A stretch of 64,000 nt of DNA, taken from Parasitella parasitica. Lineage: Eukaryota; Mucoromycota; Mucoromycetes; Mucorales; Mucoraceae. The notes under the pieces are model-generated. The model saw nothing but the letters and a program-made list of their open reading frames with translations, did not search any database and was not told where the DNA came from. The stretch is from positions 1 through 64,000 of the forward strand of contig MU619314.1 in the NCBI GenBank assembly GCA_025201805.1, read 5' to 3'. Position numbers and translations under genes: made by a program. Below, in pieces: positions 1-10,758 of this stretch. Numbering within the stretch: position 1 is the first letter of the stretch; each line of letters opens with the position of its first letter.

Positions 1-90
1 CATAATGTAAATCATGACTACCCATGATTTACTGTAAGACCCTGGGACTGATCTGAGATCCTGATGTGAGACTTTGCCATGTTATTGATA

Positions 91-331
91 TAACAACTAG
101 GATGGTATATGGTATCTCAGCGATAGAATAGCAAATAATTATATATGACAGTATTTTAAACGTAAGAAAGTTCGATTTATTTCAAATATGAAGCATAATT
201 CCATATATATTTCTAAGATGAGACGTTCCTAGAATTCAACATCAGGTTCAGGAACGTAGCTTCAATTGGCTCAGACTCTGATCACGTGCGGATGATTAAT
301 CAGCACCACCAAAAACAATTAACATCTGTAA
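91..331. repeat. Dispersed direct repeat R1, copy 1
   Basis: About 240 bp that recurs in the same orientation at 2828-3060 with roughly 85-90% identity by eye. Both copies share the block around GTATCTCAGCGATAGAATAG, an ATCACGTGCGGATGAT block with a CACGTG palindrome, and the ending ACATCTGTAA. The copy ends 12 bp before the tRNA-Leu gene. It may be an LTR or other end of a retroelement, but I found no matching target-site duplication at either copy, so the class is open. Confidence 0.7.
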
Positions 332-343
332 CATATAATGCAA

Positions 344-425
344 GCCAATTTGGCCGAGCGGTCTAAGGCGTCGCACTCAAGTTGCGATCTCGAGAGAGGC
401 GTGAGTTCGAATCTCACAGTTGGCA
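344..425 (+). tRNA. tRNA-Leu (anticodon CAA)
   Basis: An 82-nt class II tRNA folds completely. The acceptor GCCAATT pairs with AGTTGGC, with discriminator A. The D stem is GCC/GGC, the anticodon stem TCGCA/TGCGA with loop CTCAAGT giving anticodon CAA, and there is a long variable arm. The T stem is GTGAG/CTCAC with loop TTCGAAT. There is no intron and no encoded CCA, as expected for a nuclear gene. A run of seven T at 429-435 is a likely RNA polymerase III terminator. Confidence 0.97.
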
Positions 426-428
426 TAC

Positions 429-435
429 TTTTTTT
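429..435 (+). terminator. Pol III terminator of tRNA-Leu
   Basis: Seven consecutive T residues start 4 nt after the discriminator base of the tRNA-Leu gene, the usual RNA polymerase III stop signal. Confidence 0.7.
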
Positions 436-466
436 AAAGTTAATGTCACGTTGTCGTGTGTGTCGT

Positions 467-674
467 GTACAGAGATGTGTTAGTTTGTGTTGTTTTGATA
501 AGTGTATATAAAGTATAAAGTAAGAGATGAAAGATAGATGATGTTTATCCTTTTGCATTTCAATAGATATTTATAATAACTAAAAGTGTTACACACAAAG
601 TCTGTGTGTACCTGACATGTGCAGAAATGTGTTAGTTTCGTGTTGTTTTGATAAGTGTGCATAAAGCATAAAGT
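467..674. repeat. Pair of 55-58 bp direct repeats
   Basis: The segments at about 467-520 and 617-674 both read roughly ATGTGTTAGTTT(C)GTGTTGTTTTGATAAG followed by two AAAG-ended ATA blocks. They are about 150 bp apart, just downstream of the tRNA gene. No coding sense. Origin unknown; possibly a short tandem duplication of tRNA-flanking DNA. Confidence 0.6.
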
Positions 675-897
675 GTCGCCGTACATTAGTTTTGACACTC
701 AACTTTAAAACAATATAAAAGTCGATCCTATGTCAAATTGAATAAATCTCATCTTTTAACTGATACATGTATTTGCCTTATTGAATCTACTGTGGAATCG
801 GTATAAGTTGTTATATGGATTCACGGAAAAAAATTATAATTAAAAAAACAATAATGTCAACTTGATAAAGGTATAGGTTTTATTATCAAATCGACAG

Positions 898-949
898 GTA
901 TATAAAGCTCCCGCTCATCTACTGGCCAGGTAGATGAACCTTTATATAC
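898..949. repeat. 52-bp hairpin-forming palindrome
   Basis: The outer arms GTATATAAAG (898-907) and CTTTATATAC (940-949) are perfectly complementary over 10 bp. The inner arms TCATCTAC (915-922) and GTAGATGA (930-937) are perfectly complementary over 8 bp, around a TGGCCA-type centre. Unpaired spacers are 7 nt on the left and 2 nt on the right. It lies in DNA without genes; 675-1388 otherwise shows only AT-rich sequence. Confidence 0.75.
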
Positions 950-1388
950 TTAAACTGTGGATAAATGTTCTACTCTCGCAATTTAACATGTACGACAATA
1001 CTGCGTAACCAGCATCTTAACTCTGTGCTAACCTACACATCAGCAGACTCAAGATAACTTAAATCTATTTGAGTGAGGAGATAGACTTTACCCGAGGTAC
1101 CCTGATCAATCTTCTATACGAAGATTATTAACATCGATCCATAAGCGTATATCATTCTTTGTATAGTCTTATCCAGTCTATATTAATAGTACATGTCTGA
1201 GTGTATATCACTTGGTATTCATCTTAGCATATATCGGTATATGTAGCATGTCTATAGCATGTCTATAGGATATCAATAGCATTGCACATATTGTACAAGT
1301 CTGTAGTACTTAGTGTATCTGTAGCTAGTATCATGGATATAAGTATATGTCTTATAGTGCGTATCTAAGCAACTGGGAATACGCATCT

Positions 1389-1820
1389 TGATCTGCCATA
1401 ATGTAGGAGAGGAGATCGCGATAGTGTACTTCAATTAAAGATTGGAGATTGTCCAATGATGTGTTGTTATACTTGTCGAAACAGGGGAATGAAGTCTTTG
1501 TTTCAAATCAGGAAGGTTATCTGTAACACAGATCTGTATGATTGACAAACAATAAGGTACTGTCAGATCAAAGATCAATAGCTTTGTAGTATAATAATAC
1601 ATCGTACCCTGTTAAGGATATGATGTTGCTTGCAAATTATTCTTATCGATTAGTATCGACTAGTATTTTAAATAAGTCACCAAAAATTTAAATAGTTGTA
1701 AAAAGTATAAATAGCAGATGCAAAGTTGAATCTTTAATAAAGTAATCTCAAGTTTTCGTATCTCGTTAATTCAACGTTTTACATTATACTTTTCTTATTT
1801 CGATCTTTCAGATGTCAACA
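1389..1820 (+). mobile_element. Solo LTR, family alpha, copy A
   Basis: A 432-bp element starting TGATCTGCCATAAT and ending in CAACA. It is flanked by the 5-bp direct repeat CATCT at 1384-1388 and 1821-1825, the target-site duplication expected of LTR retroelement insertion. It contains a TATA-like GTATAAAT and an AATAAAG signal near the 3' end, as in a U3-R-U5 layout. A second copy is at 2199-2605. No internal retroelement sequence lies between them, so both are solo LTRs left by recombination. Confidence 0.85.
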
Positions 1821-2090
1821 CATCTGAAGCATAGATCTTATATAGCATAAGCTCGTAGCATACACTAGATTTAGTAAATGTTTAAGGCTCGTGTCGAGAT
1901 ATAAGTATCAGTCTATAGCGTCATCTATCCTAATGGTGCCATATCTAACTTGTATCTTATATAGTATACATCTTTTATAGCACATCTTATTATCTGTGCG
2001 CATATGTAGTCTATATCAATTTAAGGTAACTGGATGAATCTAGAAGTGGAATGCAGATCATCATAGTGAATGTATTTCACACAAATAAAC

Positions 2091-2775
2091 AGTTGTCAAT
2101 TAATCAGGTAAAGATCTCGTTTATTACATGGAAAAAATGATGGTTTATATACTAGTGAATCTAAGTGGACTGACGGGAGAATAAGATACAAGTGTGAGTG
2201 ATCTGCCATAATTATAGACAGGAGATCATGGCAATATACTTCAATTGAAGATTGAAGATTGTCCAATGATGTGATGTGATACGCTTGTGTAAATTGGAGA
2301 ATAAATTCTCTGTTTCAAATCAAGAAGGTTATTCCTGCAAGTAACACAGATCTGAGCACCAGGATAAAGGTTAAGGCACTGTCAGATCAAAGACGTGTAG
2401 CCCTTGCTGTATAACCTCATATCGTACCCTGTCAAGTAGATTGTCACTGAATTAGTCTTGTCAATTAGTAATCTAAATAAGTCACCATAAATTTATGTAG
2501 TTGTAAAAAGTATAAATGGCAGATGCAATTTCGATCTTAAATAAAGTATCTAAGTTTTCGTATCTCGTTAACATTTGGTTTTTTATTATCTTTTTTAACC
2601 CAACAGTGAGACATGGTGTGATTTAGAGAGTGGAGCGAAAGATTGTATCTATTGTCCATGAACATGTCATGTTGAGTTATAAATAAGGAACATGATCCAT
2701 TGGGATATGTTCCTGAATTGTGTTCAGGATTGAGTTTACTTGAGTTTGACTTCCGGTTGGGAAATTGACACATCA
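2091..2775 (+). repeat. Repeat family delta, copy 1 (interrupted)
   Basis: Two parts, 2091-2198 and 2611-2775, together match the other delta copies near 28.6 kb and 31.1 kb. The left part carries AATCAGGTAAAGATCTCGTT and the right part carries TTGACTTCCGGTTGGG. The break is filled by the alpha solo LTR at 2199-2605 with a GTGAG duplication. The family may itself be an LTR (the start resembles TGTTGTGAATTA, the end CATCA), but its exact ends are not fixed. Confidence 0.7.
2199..2605 (+). mobile_element. Solo LTR, family alpha, copy B (nested)
   Basis: A 407-bp element starting TGATCTGCCATAATT and ending CCCAACA. The direct repeat GTGAG sits at 2194-2198 and 2606-2610. It is collinear with copy A over most of its length, including the TATA-like GTATAAAT near 2510 and AATAAAG near 2540. 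It was inserted into repeat delta: joining the flanks restores the order seen in the uninterrupted delta parts elsewhere in the window. Confidence 0.87.
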
Positions 2776-2827
2776 CCCGAGACTAATTGAACTGTTTTGC
2801 TGTTGTTTAAGTGTATATTAAGTCGAA

Positions 2828-3060
2828 TAACTAGAATGGTATGGTATCTCAGCGATAGAATAGCAAATAAGTATATATGACAGAATTTTATACGTAAGAA
2901 AGTTCGATTTATTTCAAATATGAAGCATAATTCCATATATATCTAAGGTGAGACGTTCCCTGCATTCAACATCAGATTCAGGAACTTAGCTTCCATTGGC
3001 TCAGACTTTGATCACGTGCGGATGATCAATCAGCACCACAAAAACAACTTACATCTGTAA
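2828..3060. repeat. Dispersed direct repeat R1, copy 2
   Basis: Second copy of the repeat at 91-331, same orientation, with scattered substitutions and small gaps. Downstream DNA (3061-3334) has no recognisable gene and leads into the 3' end of VPS4. Confidence 0.7.
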
Positions 3061-3334
3061 GAAAAGGAAGTTGGCTGGTCTGGGCTAATGCGTAGTATTT
3101 AGGCCTTATTCTCCTATGAGCCATATGTTGGTATCCCAATCTTCATTTTTGTGTTCGCTCGACATACGCTCAAATAGGAATTAATTGTTCAACTTGTAAA
3201 TACTCATTTTGACACTTTATTAAACAATGCATAAAAAGCTAATTTCAATTTAACGATATTGCTTTCGCTGAGAATGCATGGTTTCAATTCATTTCCGTTT
3301 TGCTCATCTGATAATAATAGGATAAATGCGGTAT

Positions 3335-5034
3335 TTACCCTTCTTGACCTAAAATATAAACTGAATATCCCAGGTTTGAACAATAAAAAAGCTAAGTCTT
3401 CCTTACCGAAATCATTAGTAAAGTTGACTTGTTGCTGAATATCGGCGTTGTTGACAGTAGGTCGCGTATTTTGTACTGCCTTCTTAAAATCTTGGACAGT
3501 TAGTTCTGGTTCTAAAAGTTGATTCGGCTCAATATCCATCCAGGTCATTTCTAGAGCATTAGGAGCACCTGGTGAGCATGGCGTTAAGTAGCGATTTGCT
3601 TGATTAGAATCAGTTCTCGATGGTGCTTCGACCCATCTAAAATGTGTTGCCATTTGAACTTTACGAATCGGTTGCATGAGAGCATCTCTTACAAGAGTTG
3701 CAATATCTGAGCCAGAGTATCTAATTGATAAATGTTAATACAACACTTTCGAATGTATGGTTAACTTTACCCCTCAGTCATTTCAGCCAAATTTCTATAA
3801 TCAGCTTGTGTTAATGTACACGGCGTTGAGCCAACATTTAATTGGAAAATAGTGGCACGGGCGTGTACTTCGGGAAGAGGTATGTAAATGCGCTTTTCAA
3901 ATCTAGTGGCCAACACAATGTTAGTAAATAAAGTATTCAACTAGCTTATCTTACCTTCGACGGATAGCAGAATCTAGTTGCCATGGGATATTTGTTGCAC
4001 CAAGTACCAGTACACCGTCCATATCATTACCAACACCATTCATTTGAACCAAAAACTCAGTTTTTATACGTCTCGATGCTTCTGATTCACCCTCACCACG
4101 AGTGCCACATAAAGAATCTACCTCATCAATAAAAACAATTGATGGTTTATTCTCCCTTGCCATTTGAAATAATTGTTTTACCAAACGCTCGCTTTCGCCG
4201 AGCCATTTTGAAACAAGGTCAGATGATGACACTGAAAAAAAGGTAGAATTTGCCTCTGTTGCGACAGCCTTAGCCAAGAACGATTTACCAGTACCTGGAG
4301 GTCCATATAAAAGAATACCTCTCCAAGGTTTGCGCATTCCAGTAAATAAATGAGGGAATTTGATAGGTAAAATAACAGCTTCTTTCAAAGCCTCCTTTGC
4401 TCCTTCCAAGCCAGCAACATCCTCCCATCGTACATTTGGCTTTTCAGTGAGAATAGCACCTTTTGTAGCATAAGATTTATGCAAACAAAATAATAAAAAT
4501 TATGATAAAAACTTACCTGTCAAAGTTGCTCTCATTTTTTTCATATCAGGGTCATCGTCTTCGGCATCGTTGGAGGATGCGTTTTCGCCGGCTTTTCTAA
4601 GAAGATGTTGGATTATGCAAAACAAGAAAGGAGATAAAACAGGGCTTACTTCTTCAATGTACCATTAGCGCCTACAGGCTCCTTTTGCTTCTTTTCTTGC
4701 TCATTTAAGAATTCTTTAAGCGTTTCGGCTCTTTTTAAATATTCTATCAATCGATTTCGAATTTCATCTTTTATCTTGTTGTTCTTTTCGTCTATTTGTA
4801 GATATGAATCAGTAAAATATATTAAGGCCTAATTTTAATACTTGCATTTGATGGCTGTCATGAAATATTCGAGAGCATTTTGATAATAATTATATGCTTC
4901 TTTGTAATGACCTTTATGGTCTTCGTCAGTTGCTTTTTTTACAATTTCTATTGCCTTCTAATGATGCAGAAAGTGTCAGCTACTATTATTAAACAATATA
5001 ACTTACTTACTCCCAGAAATTCAGTGTTCGACAT
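3335..5034 (-). CDS. VPS4: Vacuolar protein sorting AAA ATPase Vps4
   Basis: Vps4 is the AAA ATPase that disassembles ESCRT-III polymers on endosomes and at membrane scission sites. I read eight exons: 5034-5011, 4957-4846, 4791-4650, 4596-4517, 4459-3955, 3902-3771, 3720-3407 and 3348-3335 (441 codons with stop, 440 aa, the usual Vps4 length). The N-terminus MSNTEFLG plus exons 2-3 form the MIT domain. Walker A GPPGTGKS is at about residue 172, Walker B is IVFIDEVD, and a paired-arginine region ends exon 5. The C-terminus DFGQEG matches the conserved Vps4 end and comes from a 14-nt last exon. Intron 2 uses a GC donor. It is divergent from the RBBP6-like gene with 410 bp between start codons. 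Confidence 0.96.
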
Positions 5035-5444
5035 ACTGATTAGCGTTATATTTTATTAAGAGAAAAAAAAAAAAAAAAGGAGGGAGAAAAGAATCTGGAA
5101 TCTCTTGGCAGCACGCTTAAGCTTCTGTCCACATGTCCAACCAATAGAAACTTAACACTTAATACGACAGCTTGACATACATGATAAATCTAGCTTTTCG
5201 CAATCAATTCAAGCATTGTTTGTAGTATAGATACATTTGAACGCAAATTGGCCTTGTATCTTACTATTCAGCCTCTATAATTTGTGAAATCTAAAGCATA
5301 TTCAGTTAGCAATGATTTGTTCCTGGTGAATGTGACTCTACATGATACAATCAACTCACACCCTCACGTCATTCAACAGCTTTTTCTTTGTTTTTTACAC
5401 GCCAGTTAATCTCGAAAGCTTTTTCTTCTTCAATCAGCAGAAAC

Positions 5445-7564
5445 ATGGCAGACGAAGCGAATTCTAGAGAAGATGATCAGCACTCTGATAACTACAATGA
5501 ACAGCAGTATGTTTATTGAGAAATGCATGGCTTCGCTACTAAGTTTTTTCTCTGTTAGGAAACCACCTTTTCGTGGAGGTCAAAATATGATGAATGGAAA
5601 TATGGCATTTGATCCTTCAGCCATGAAGATGGGCATGATGAATCCAATGCAGTACCAACAACGCATCCAACAGATGATGATGATGCAGCAATTTCAAAGA
5701 CAACAAACGCAGAGATATATGAACTCTGCTGCTGCCATGGCTGCTGCTGCTGCCGCTGCCGCTAACAATAGTAATACATCAAACATTCCACCAGAAACAC
5801 AAAAACCACCTTCTGGCTACGTTTGTTTTAAATGCTCCCAGCCAGGTCATTGGATTTACTATTGTCCTAACGTACCCAAAGGGCAATTTGTACAGAGAGC
5901 AGGAGGAGCAAGGTAATTGCCGCATATAATCGCTCATATATACGCACGTACACCATTGACATGTTGTTATAGAAACAACAATGGTAGCAATCAGTTTGAT
6001 GATCAAGATGGCAGCAATCAAAAACCCCGTGAGTTAACCTGTATGATCTGCGAAAAATTAATGACTGAGGCCGTCGTGGTATCATGCTGTGGAAAGTCGT
6101 TTTGTAAAGAATGTAGGTATAGAAAATGCTGGGTTATCTTTAGATGTTTTGAATTATGTACAATTTCTTGTTGTTTCGTATATATGATTATAAAAAAACT
6201 AAAGATAATAATAAATGCATGTTTTATTCATACTTTTATCATAAATAGGCATAACTAATTCCTTAGAAAAATCCAATCATTGTCCCTTTTGTAACCAAGA
6301 AAATATCAATGTGGGTCAGCTCATCCCGAATCGTACACTGCGATTGGCAATACAACTTAAAGTGGACGAAGACCATAAGAAGAAGCAAGAAAAGATGGAA
6401 ATCGATAGATCTCAGCAGCAGCAAGAAGACGAAACTATACAAGATGAAGAGCCTAATAAAAATGTTGAAGAGAAGAAATTGCCCGAGAGAATGATGAACT
6501 CTCATAGCCAGCACTCTCATCCACCGCCAACTCCAGATATGTTTAATGCTGGTAGTATGCCTGACATGGGCTGGATGAACATGGGACGTCCTCCTTTTAT
6601 GAACAACCGATTCCCTGGTTTTGGGGCTCCTGATATGAATTGGATAAGAAATAATAATAATAACGTTGGTGACAATGAGATGGACATGGACATGTCGCAG
6701 CGTCCACCTCCATTTATGCCAGGTTTTCCAGGTGCATTTAATCCAAGTGGTACAAATGATATGCCTCCTTTTCCCGTCATGCCTCCGCCTCAAGAATTAT
6801 TTGGTCTCGGTGGAAATATGCCTTTCAATAACAATAACATGCGCGGAGGATATAATCCTATGCGCGGCGGAAGAGGTGGTTTAAGCGGCAGACGAGGTGG
6901 CAGCCGTGGAGGATATTATCAAGGTGGTTCTAGGCGTCGTTCAGATTATCAGCAACAGCAACACAAGGAATATGACAGTGATAAGCAAAAATCATCAAAT
7001 GTAGAGTATTCTTCGTCTTCGAATGCAAGAGATAGATCAAGAAGCACCAGTAGATATGATCAAAAACGGCATTCCTCGAGATCACGTTCTCCTCGCCGTG
7101 AATCTAGAAGATATCGTGATGAAAGCACTCGTAGCAGCAGTCGACGCCCTGAAGAGAGCTCTCACAGTAGCAGTAGCAGATATTATGAAGATAGCAAGCG
7201 CCGAGATGATAACAGTAGAAGATCTCGAGAGGGAAGCAGTAAAAGACGCAACAGTAAAGATGACCACATTAGACATCGGGACGATAAACAGAGCAAACAA
7301 TCTTACGAAGATGATATTTCGGATAAGGAAGACGACTTCAAGAGGAGAGAACATTCTTCCAGAAGAAGGTCAAGATCGCCCAAGGAAGAGAGACCTTCAT
7401 CTCATCATGGCCATTCCTCCTCAACTTCCTCGAGAAGACAGCACCGTTCATCGAGATACAGTAATAGAAGCTGGGAAAGAGAACATGAAAGAGAGAGTGA
7501 AAGATCAAGACCTAAAGAAAAGAGTAGTAGTGATAGAGACCGGCGAAGAAGTGACAGACGTTGA
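5445..7564 (+). CDS. RBBP6/Mpe1-like zinc-knuckle RING protein lacking DWNN
   Basis: The protein resembles the middle part of RBBP6/Mpe1, a factor of the mRNA cleavage and polyadenylation complex with a ubiquitin-ligase-type RING. Exons: 5445-5506, 5559-5912, 5973-6112, 6249-7564 (623 aa). Order seen: an acidic start (MADEANSRED), a Met/Gln/Ala-rich stretch, a CCHC zinc knuckle (CFKCSQPGHWIYYC), a RING-like module (CMIC, CCGKSFCKEC, HCPFC), a proline/methionine/asparagine-rich region, an RGG patch, then a long Arg/Ser-rich tail with many RS, RR and KR pairs. The ubiquitin-like DWNN domain that normally opens this family is absent, and I saw none in the 410 bp upstream. The first ATG after the divergent promoter opens exon 1. 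The function in 3'-end processing is inferred from the family. Confidence 0.8.
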
Positions 7565-8518
7565 CGACGTAGGTATATGTATGCATACAAGTTTTGTAAC
7601 TCTTATCAGGATTAAATCAAAGTATAAAAGACAAATAAAAATCATAATGCGCCTCTAGTGCGCTTCTAAACTTCTGAATTGACGCTTTTGACAATTTCAA
7701 ACTATATTCAATAAACAAGCAAAGTCAAACTAAGACATTTTTCTTCTCTCTCATCACATTCGGCAACATTGATAAGTTTTAGGTTTTCCACAAAGATAGG
7801 CTTGGTACAATGATGATGGTAGCGAAGCTATGGCTTGGGATGAAGAAGGCGAACTCATAAAGGATACAAACACCTGCTTCGTTGGAGCAATAGGCACACG
7901 CCAGCCAAATAAACTGCAATTGTCCAACCGTACAAGATAGATTGATGATGTATACAGTTGTTAGTGAATTGAAAGATGGCATTTTGTTAGAACATTGGCA
8001 GAGTCAAGGACGCAGAGATCTATATAGCGGCCAAGTAGGGAGCTACGCATAACTCCGAAATGGTTGAGAGCTGCACTTGGCAAATAAAAGTAAACGGAAA
8101 TGGAGAAAGAAAATCAAAGGCGATGAAGGGGCAGAGAACTGGGGACGAGAGAGAGAGTTGACGTTTGATTTAGTTGAATGTATTTTTCAATATAGAAATT
8201 ATCGAATAATGAACCTGAAAAATGATGAAGAATATCATATTGGTGCTTTTTTGTGAAGAATGAAGGATACTATCCATCTACTAATATAGTCTGGAGAGTG
8301 ACTAATGCTCAATTAGTATGTATGCAAGATGTCTTCAAATAGTGCCGTTTATGATGTAGATCGAGTTGTTCCTGAATTTGTGTTTTAAAGGTTTCGAACA
8401 AATGACGGCTGCAGCGATAATATAAAATATCAAAAAAACATTCCAGTATTATTAAAAATGTGCTTCCATTGAATACACCTTATCATAGAAAACTATCCCT
8501 AACTAGTAGAAGATTGTG

Positions 8519-8564
<46 letters not shown>

Positions 8565-8915
8565 CAGCTTAAAGATTTGGGAAGATTTTTTGACAATTCA
8601 GAATGTGTTCCAACAATTACTCTGCTTCAAAGTTTTTCCCTTAATGTGGATATGTTCAGCACAAGATTTGTCTAAGCTAGCTAGTAAGATAAGTTCTTCT
8701 TTAGTTGGATGTATGACTTGAATAATCTCTAACTATTAAATATTCACAAGACAACAAAATGGTGAGGGTAGCATATAGAGTTTAGGGAGCATAATGTATT
8801 GTTGGCATTAGGGCATAATTTGAGTAGGCGATACATGGTGAGCTGTATGTTTAGGCACTAGAGCCATGGTATTAAAAGTTGTTTCTTTTTCAATTCCTTT
8901 TCCTTGATATCTCAT
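7565..8915. other. Intergenic region with a 45-T tract
   Basis: No gene could be assigned. A weak 67-codon reading frame on the minus strand (7779-7982) starts MPSFNSLTTVYIIN. On the plus strand about 7800-7940 there is a coding-like acidic stretch (WYNDDGSEAMAWDEEGEL). Neither is recognised and they cannot both be real. A run of 45 T at 8520-8564 is followed at once by CAG. Confidence 0.4.
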
Positions 8916-10754
8916 ATGCATCTACGGTTACTCTTGCTGGCAATTCTCATACAACGATTGTCATGTATTTTAGTCAACCCTACCACAATACCTGTTCCTA
9001 GAAATATACCCAATGGCCCAACGTTTCTACCGTTAAATGAAAATGAGCCACAATCACTAATTCCTTTGTGGAAAAATAACATAAAAATGAACCTATATCT
9101 GTTTGTGAGTACGGATTTACAGTTCAGCGATTATAACGCGACACCGAATTACAAAACAAGTGTGCGAAATCAATACTCTCAAGATAGAAAAATCCAGCTA
9201 TCAATACCTGTAAGGATCATACACCACCTTTCCATTATTCCATTTTAGCCTAATGTACATGGTAGAAAAATGTAGAATCAACAAAACAGCATTATTACGC
9301 TCACATCTTTCTTGCAAAGGATTCATTTCCAATCGATCCAACAGATATATCGTTTTCCTCAGATTCAATTGTATATGTGTGCCATTGCAAGTATTATCCT
9401 TTTTCTTTTCTTTGTCTAGACATCTAACTCTCAAACAGCCCTGACGAAAATCTATAAAAATGCGCCACATTGGCATCAAACAGTTACAATCAGTCTGGTT
9501 TACGACACAAAAGGCTATATAAACAAGAACACGCTTCATCCTATTACTTTGAAATGTAAGCTTATTGTTTGTTTGTAGCTGGGGCAGCTCAACGAACCAT
9601 TTACTGCAGATTTTTCCAATACCACCAAATCAATCACAAACAATCAAAGACGCATTGACTTTTACAGGCCCGTGATCTTTCCAAATGATTTTTGGCATAT
9701 CAAAAAAGACGCATTTCCAATCAACGATACTGCGGATGCACTGCCACTCACAGTAAATTTGGAAACTATCAATGTGTGGAAATTCAACGTATATGCAGTG
9801 CTAGCAAGCAATCGCTTATTAGAAAATGAGAAGCAGGTAAATTCCGAGATGTTGGGCGAAAACTTTTCAGTGGTAGATCAGAGCTTCATGTTTACCATCA
9901 CCCTGATAACCTGTTTGATGCATGTTGTGTTTGAGTTTCTCGCTTTCAAGAATGATATCTGGTTTTACAAGGCAAAAACCAACCGAATTGGTATCTCGGT
10001 GACCAGCATGATGATTCACATAGCAATACAAGTCATTCTATTCACGTATATGATGGACTTCTCGAATAATGCAATTAGAGGGTGCATGCAACTCATTCAT
10101 CTGTGTGTGGATGTATGGAAACTCAACCATGTTTGGCTACATGAATACGAATGGGTGATAGAACAGGGCTCTAATTGTCGTTTTACCGTCAAAATTGTTC
10201 GTACAGCAGCAAAAGTCAAATTCAAGCGGGTTGAGCAGGGGGAAATGAGAACTCAACAGTTGGATGTTGTTGCATTAAAGTGTCTTGGGCTGATTGCATT
10301 ACCTACTTTCATAGCGTATAATGCGTACCATTACTATTATCACTACAACATGTTGCTCTACCATCAGCTGGAGAACATGTGCATGGAAGAATGGACAAAG
10401 AAGGTCATTATCAATGGCTTTGTTAACTTTCTATCGATATTTGGGCCTGCAATGGTAATAGGGCCACAAGTCTATATCAATTACAAGATGAAGTCGGTGA
10501 ATAATTTATCGCTAAACACAATGATTTACAAGACAATCAATATTGTTGTTGGTAAGTCTTAACATGTACTTGAAAGAGCAACACATTAAACACTCGTGCA
10601 TATCTCTATAGATGATGCATTTGTCTTCATGATACACATGCCCACAATGCGCCGAATATCGTACGTAAAAAAAAACATTGTATATGTGATATTTTTGTTG
10701 CAGAAGCAAAAGGGGTTTATTATCAACATATTTAATAAAATGAAAATAATATAA
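8916..10754 (+). CDS. CLPTM1 family transmembrane protein
   Basis: CLPTM1-family proteins are multi-pass ER/plasma-membrane proteins linked to membrane protein assembly and lipid scrambling. Exons: 8916-9209, 9249-9261, 9320-9390, 9420-9555, 9610-10551, 10612-10754 (532 aa, all phases agree). The start MHLRLLLLAILIQ is a signal sequence. Family hallmarks are WKNNIKMNLYLFVSTD, the HWHQTVTISLV segment, FPNDFWHIKKD, the TM-flanking VFEFLAFKNDIWF, the GPQVYINYKMKSV segment and DDAFVFMIHMPTMRRIS. Several hydrophobic helices follow FEFLAFKND. The C-terminus is short and diverges from animal members after the last helix (FLLQ). Exon 2 is only 13 nt. The stop codon is 4 bp from that of the convergent ICE2-like gene. 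The 5' exons are less certain than the main one. Confidence 0.85.
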
Positions 10755-10758
10755 ATTA

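Noticed and set aside
91-3060. R1 copies as the two LTRs of one 3-kb retrotransposon
   Set aside because: No target-site duplication around the pair, no coding remnants between them, and the interval contains a tRNA gene and unrelated repeats.
9210-9609. Apparent frame breaks in the 5' half of the CLPTM1-like gene
   Set aside because: A 13-nt exon 2 and a 54-nt intron ending at 9609 solve both breaks; the six-exon model is phase-consistent.
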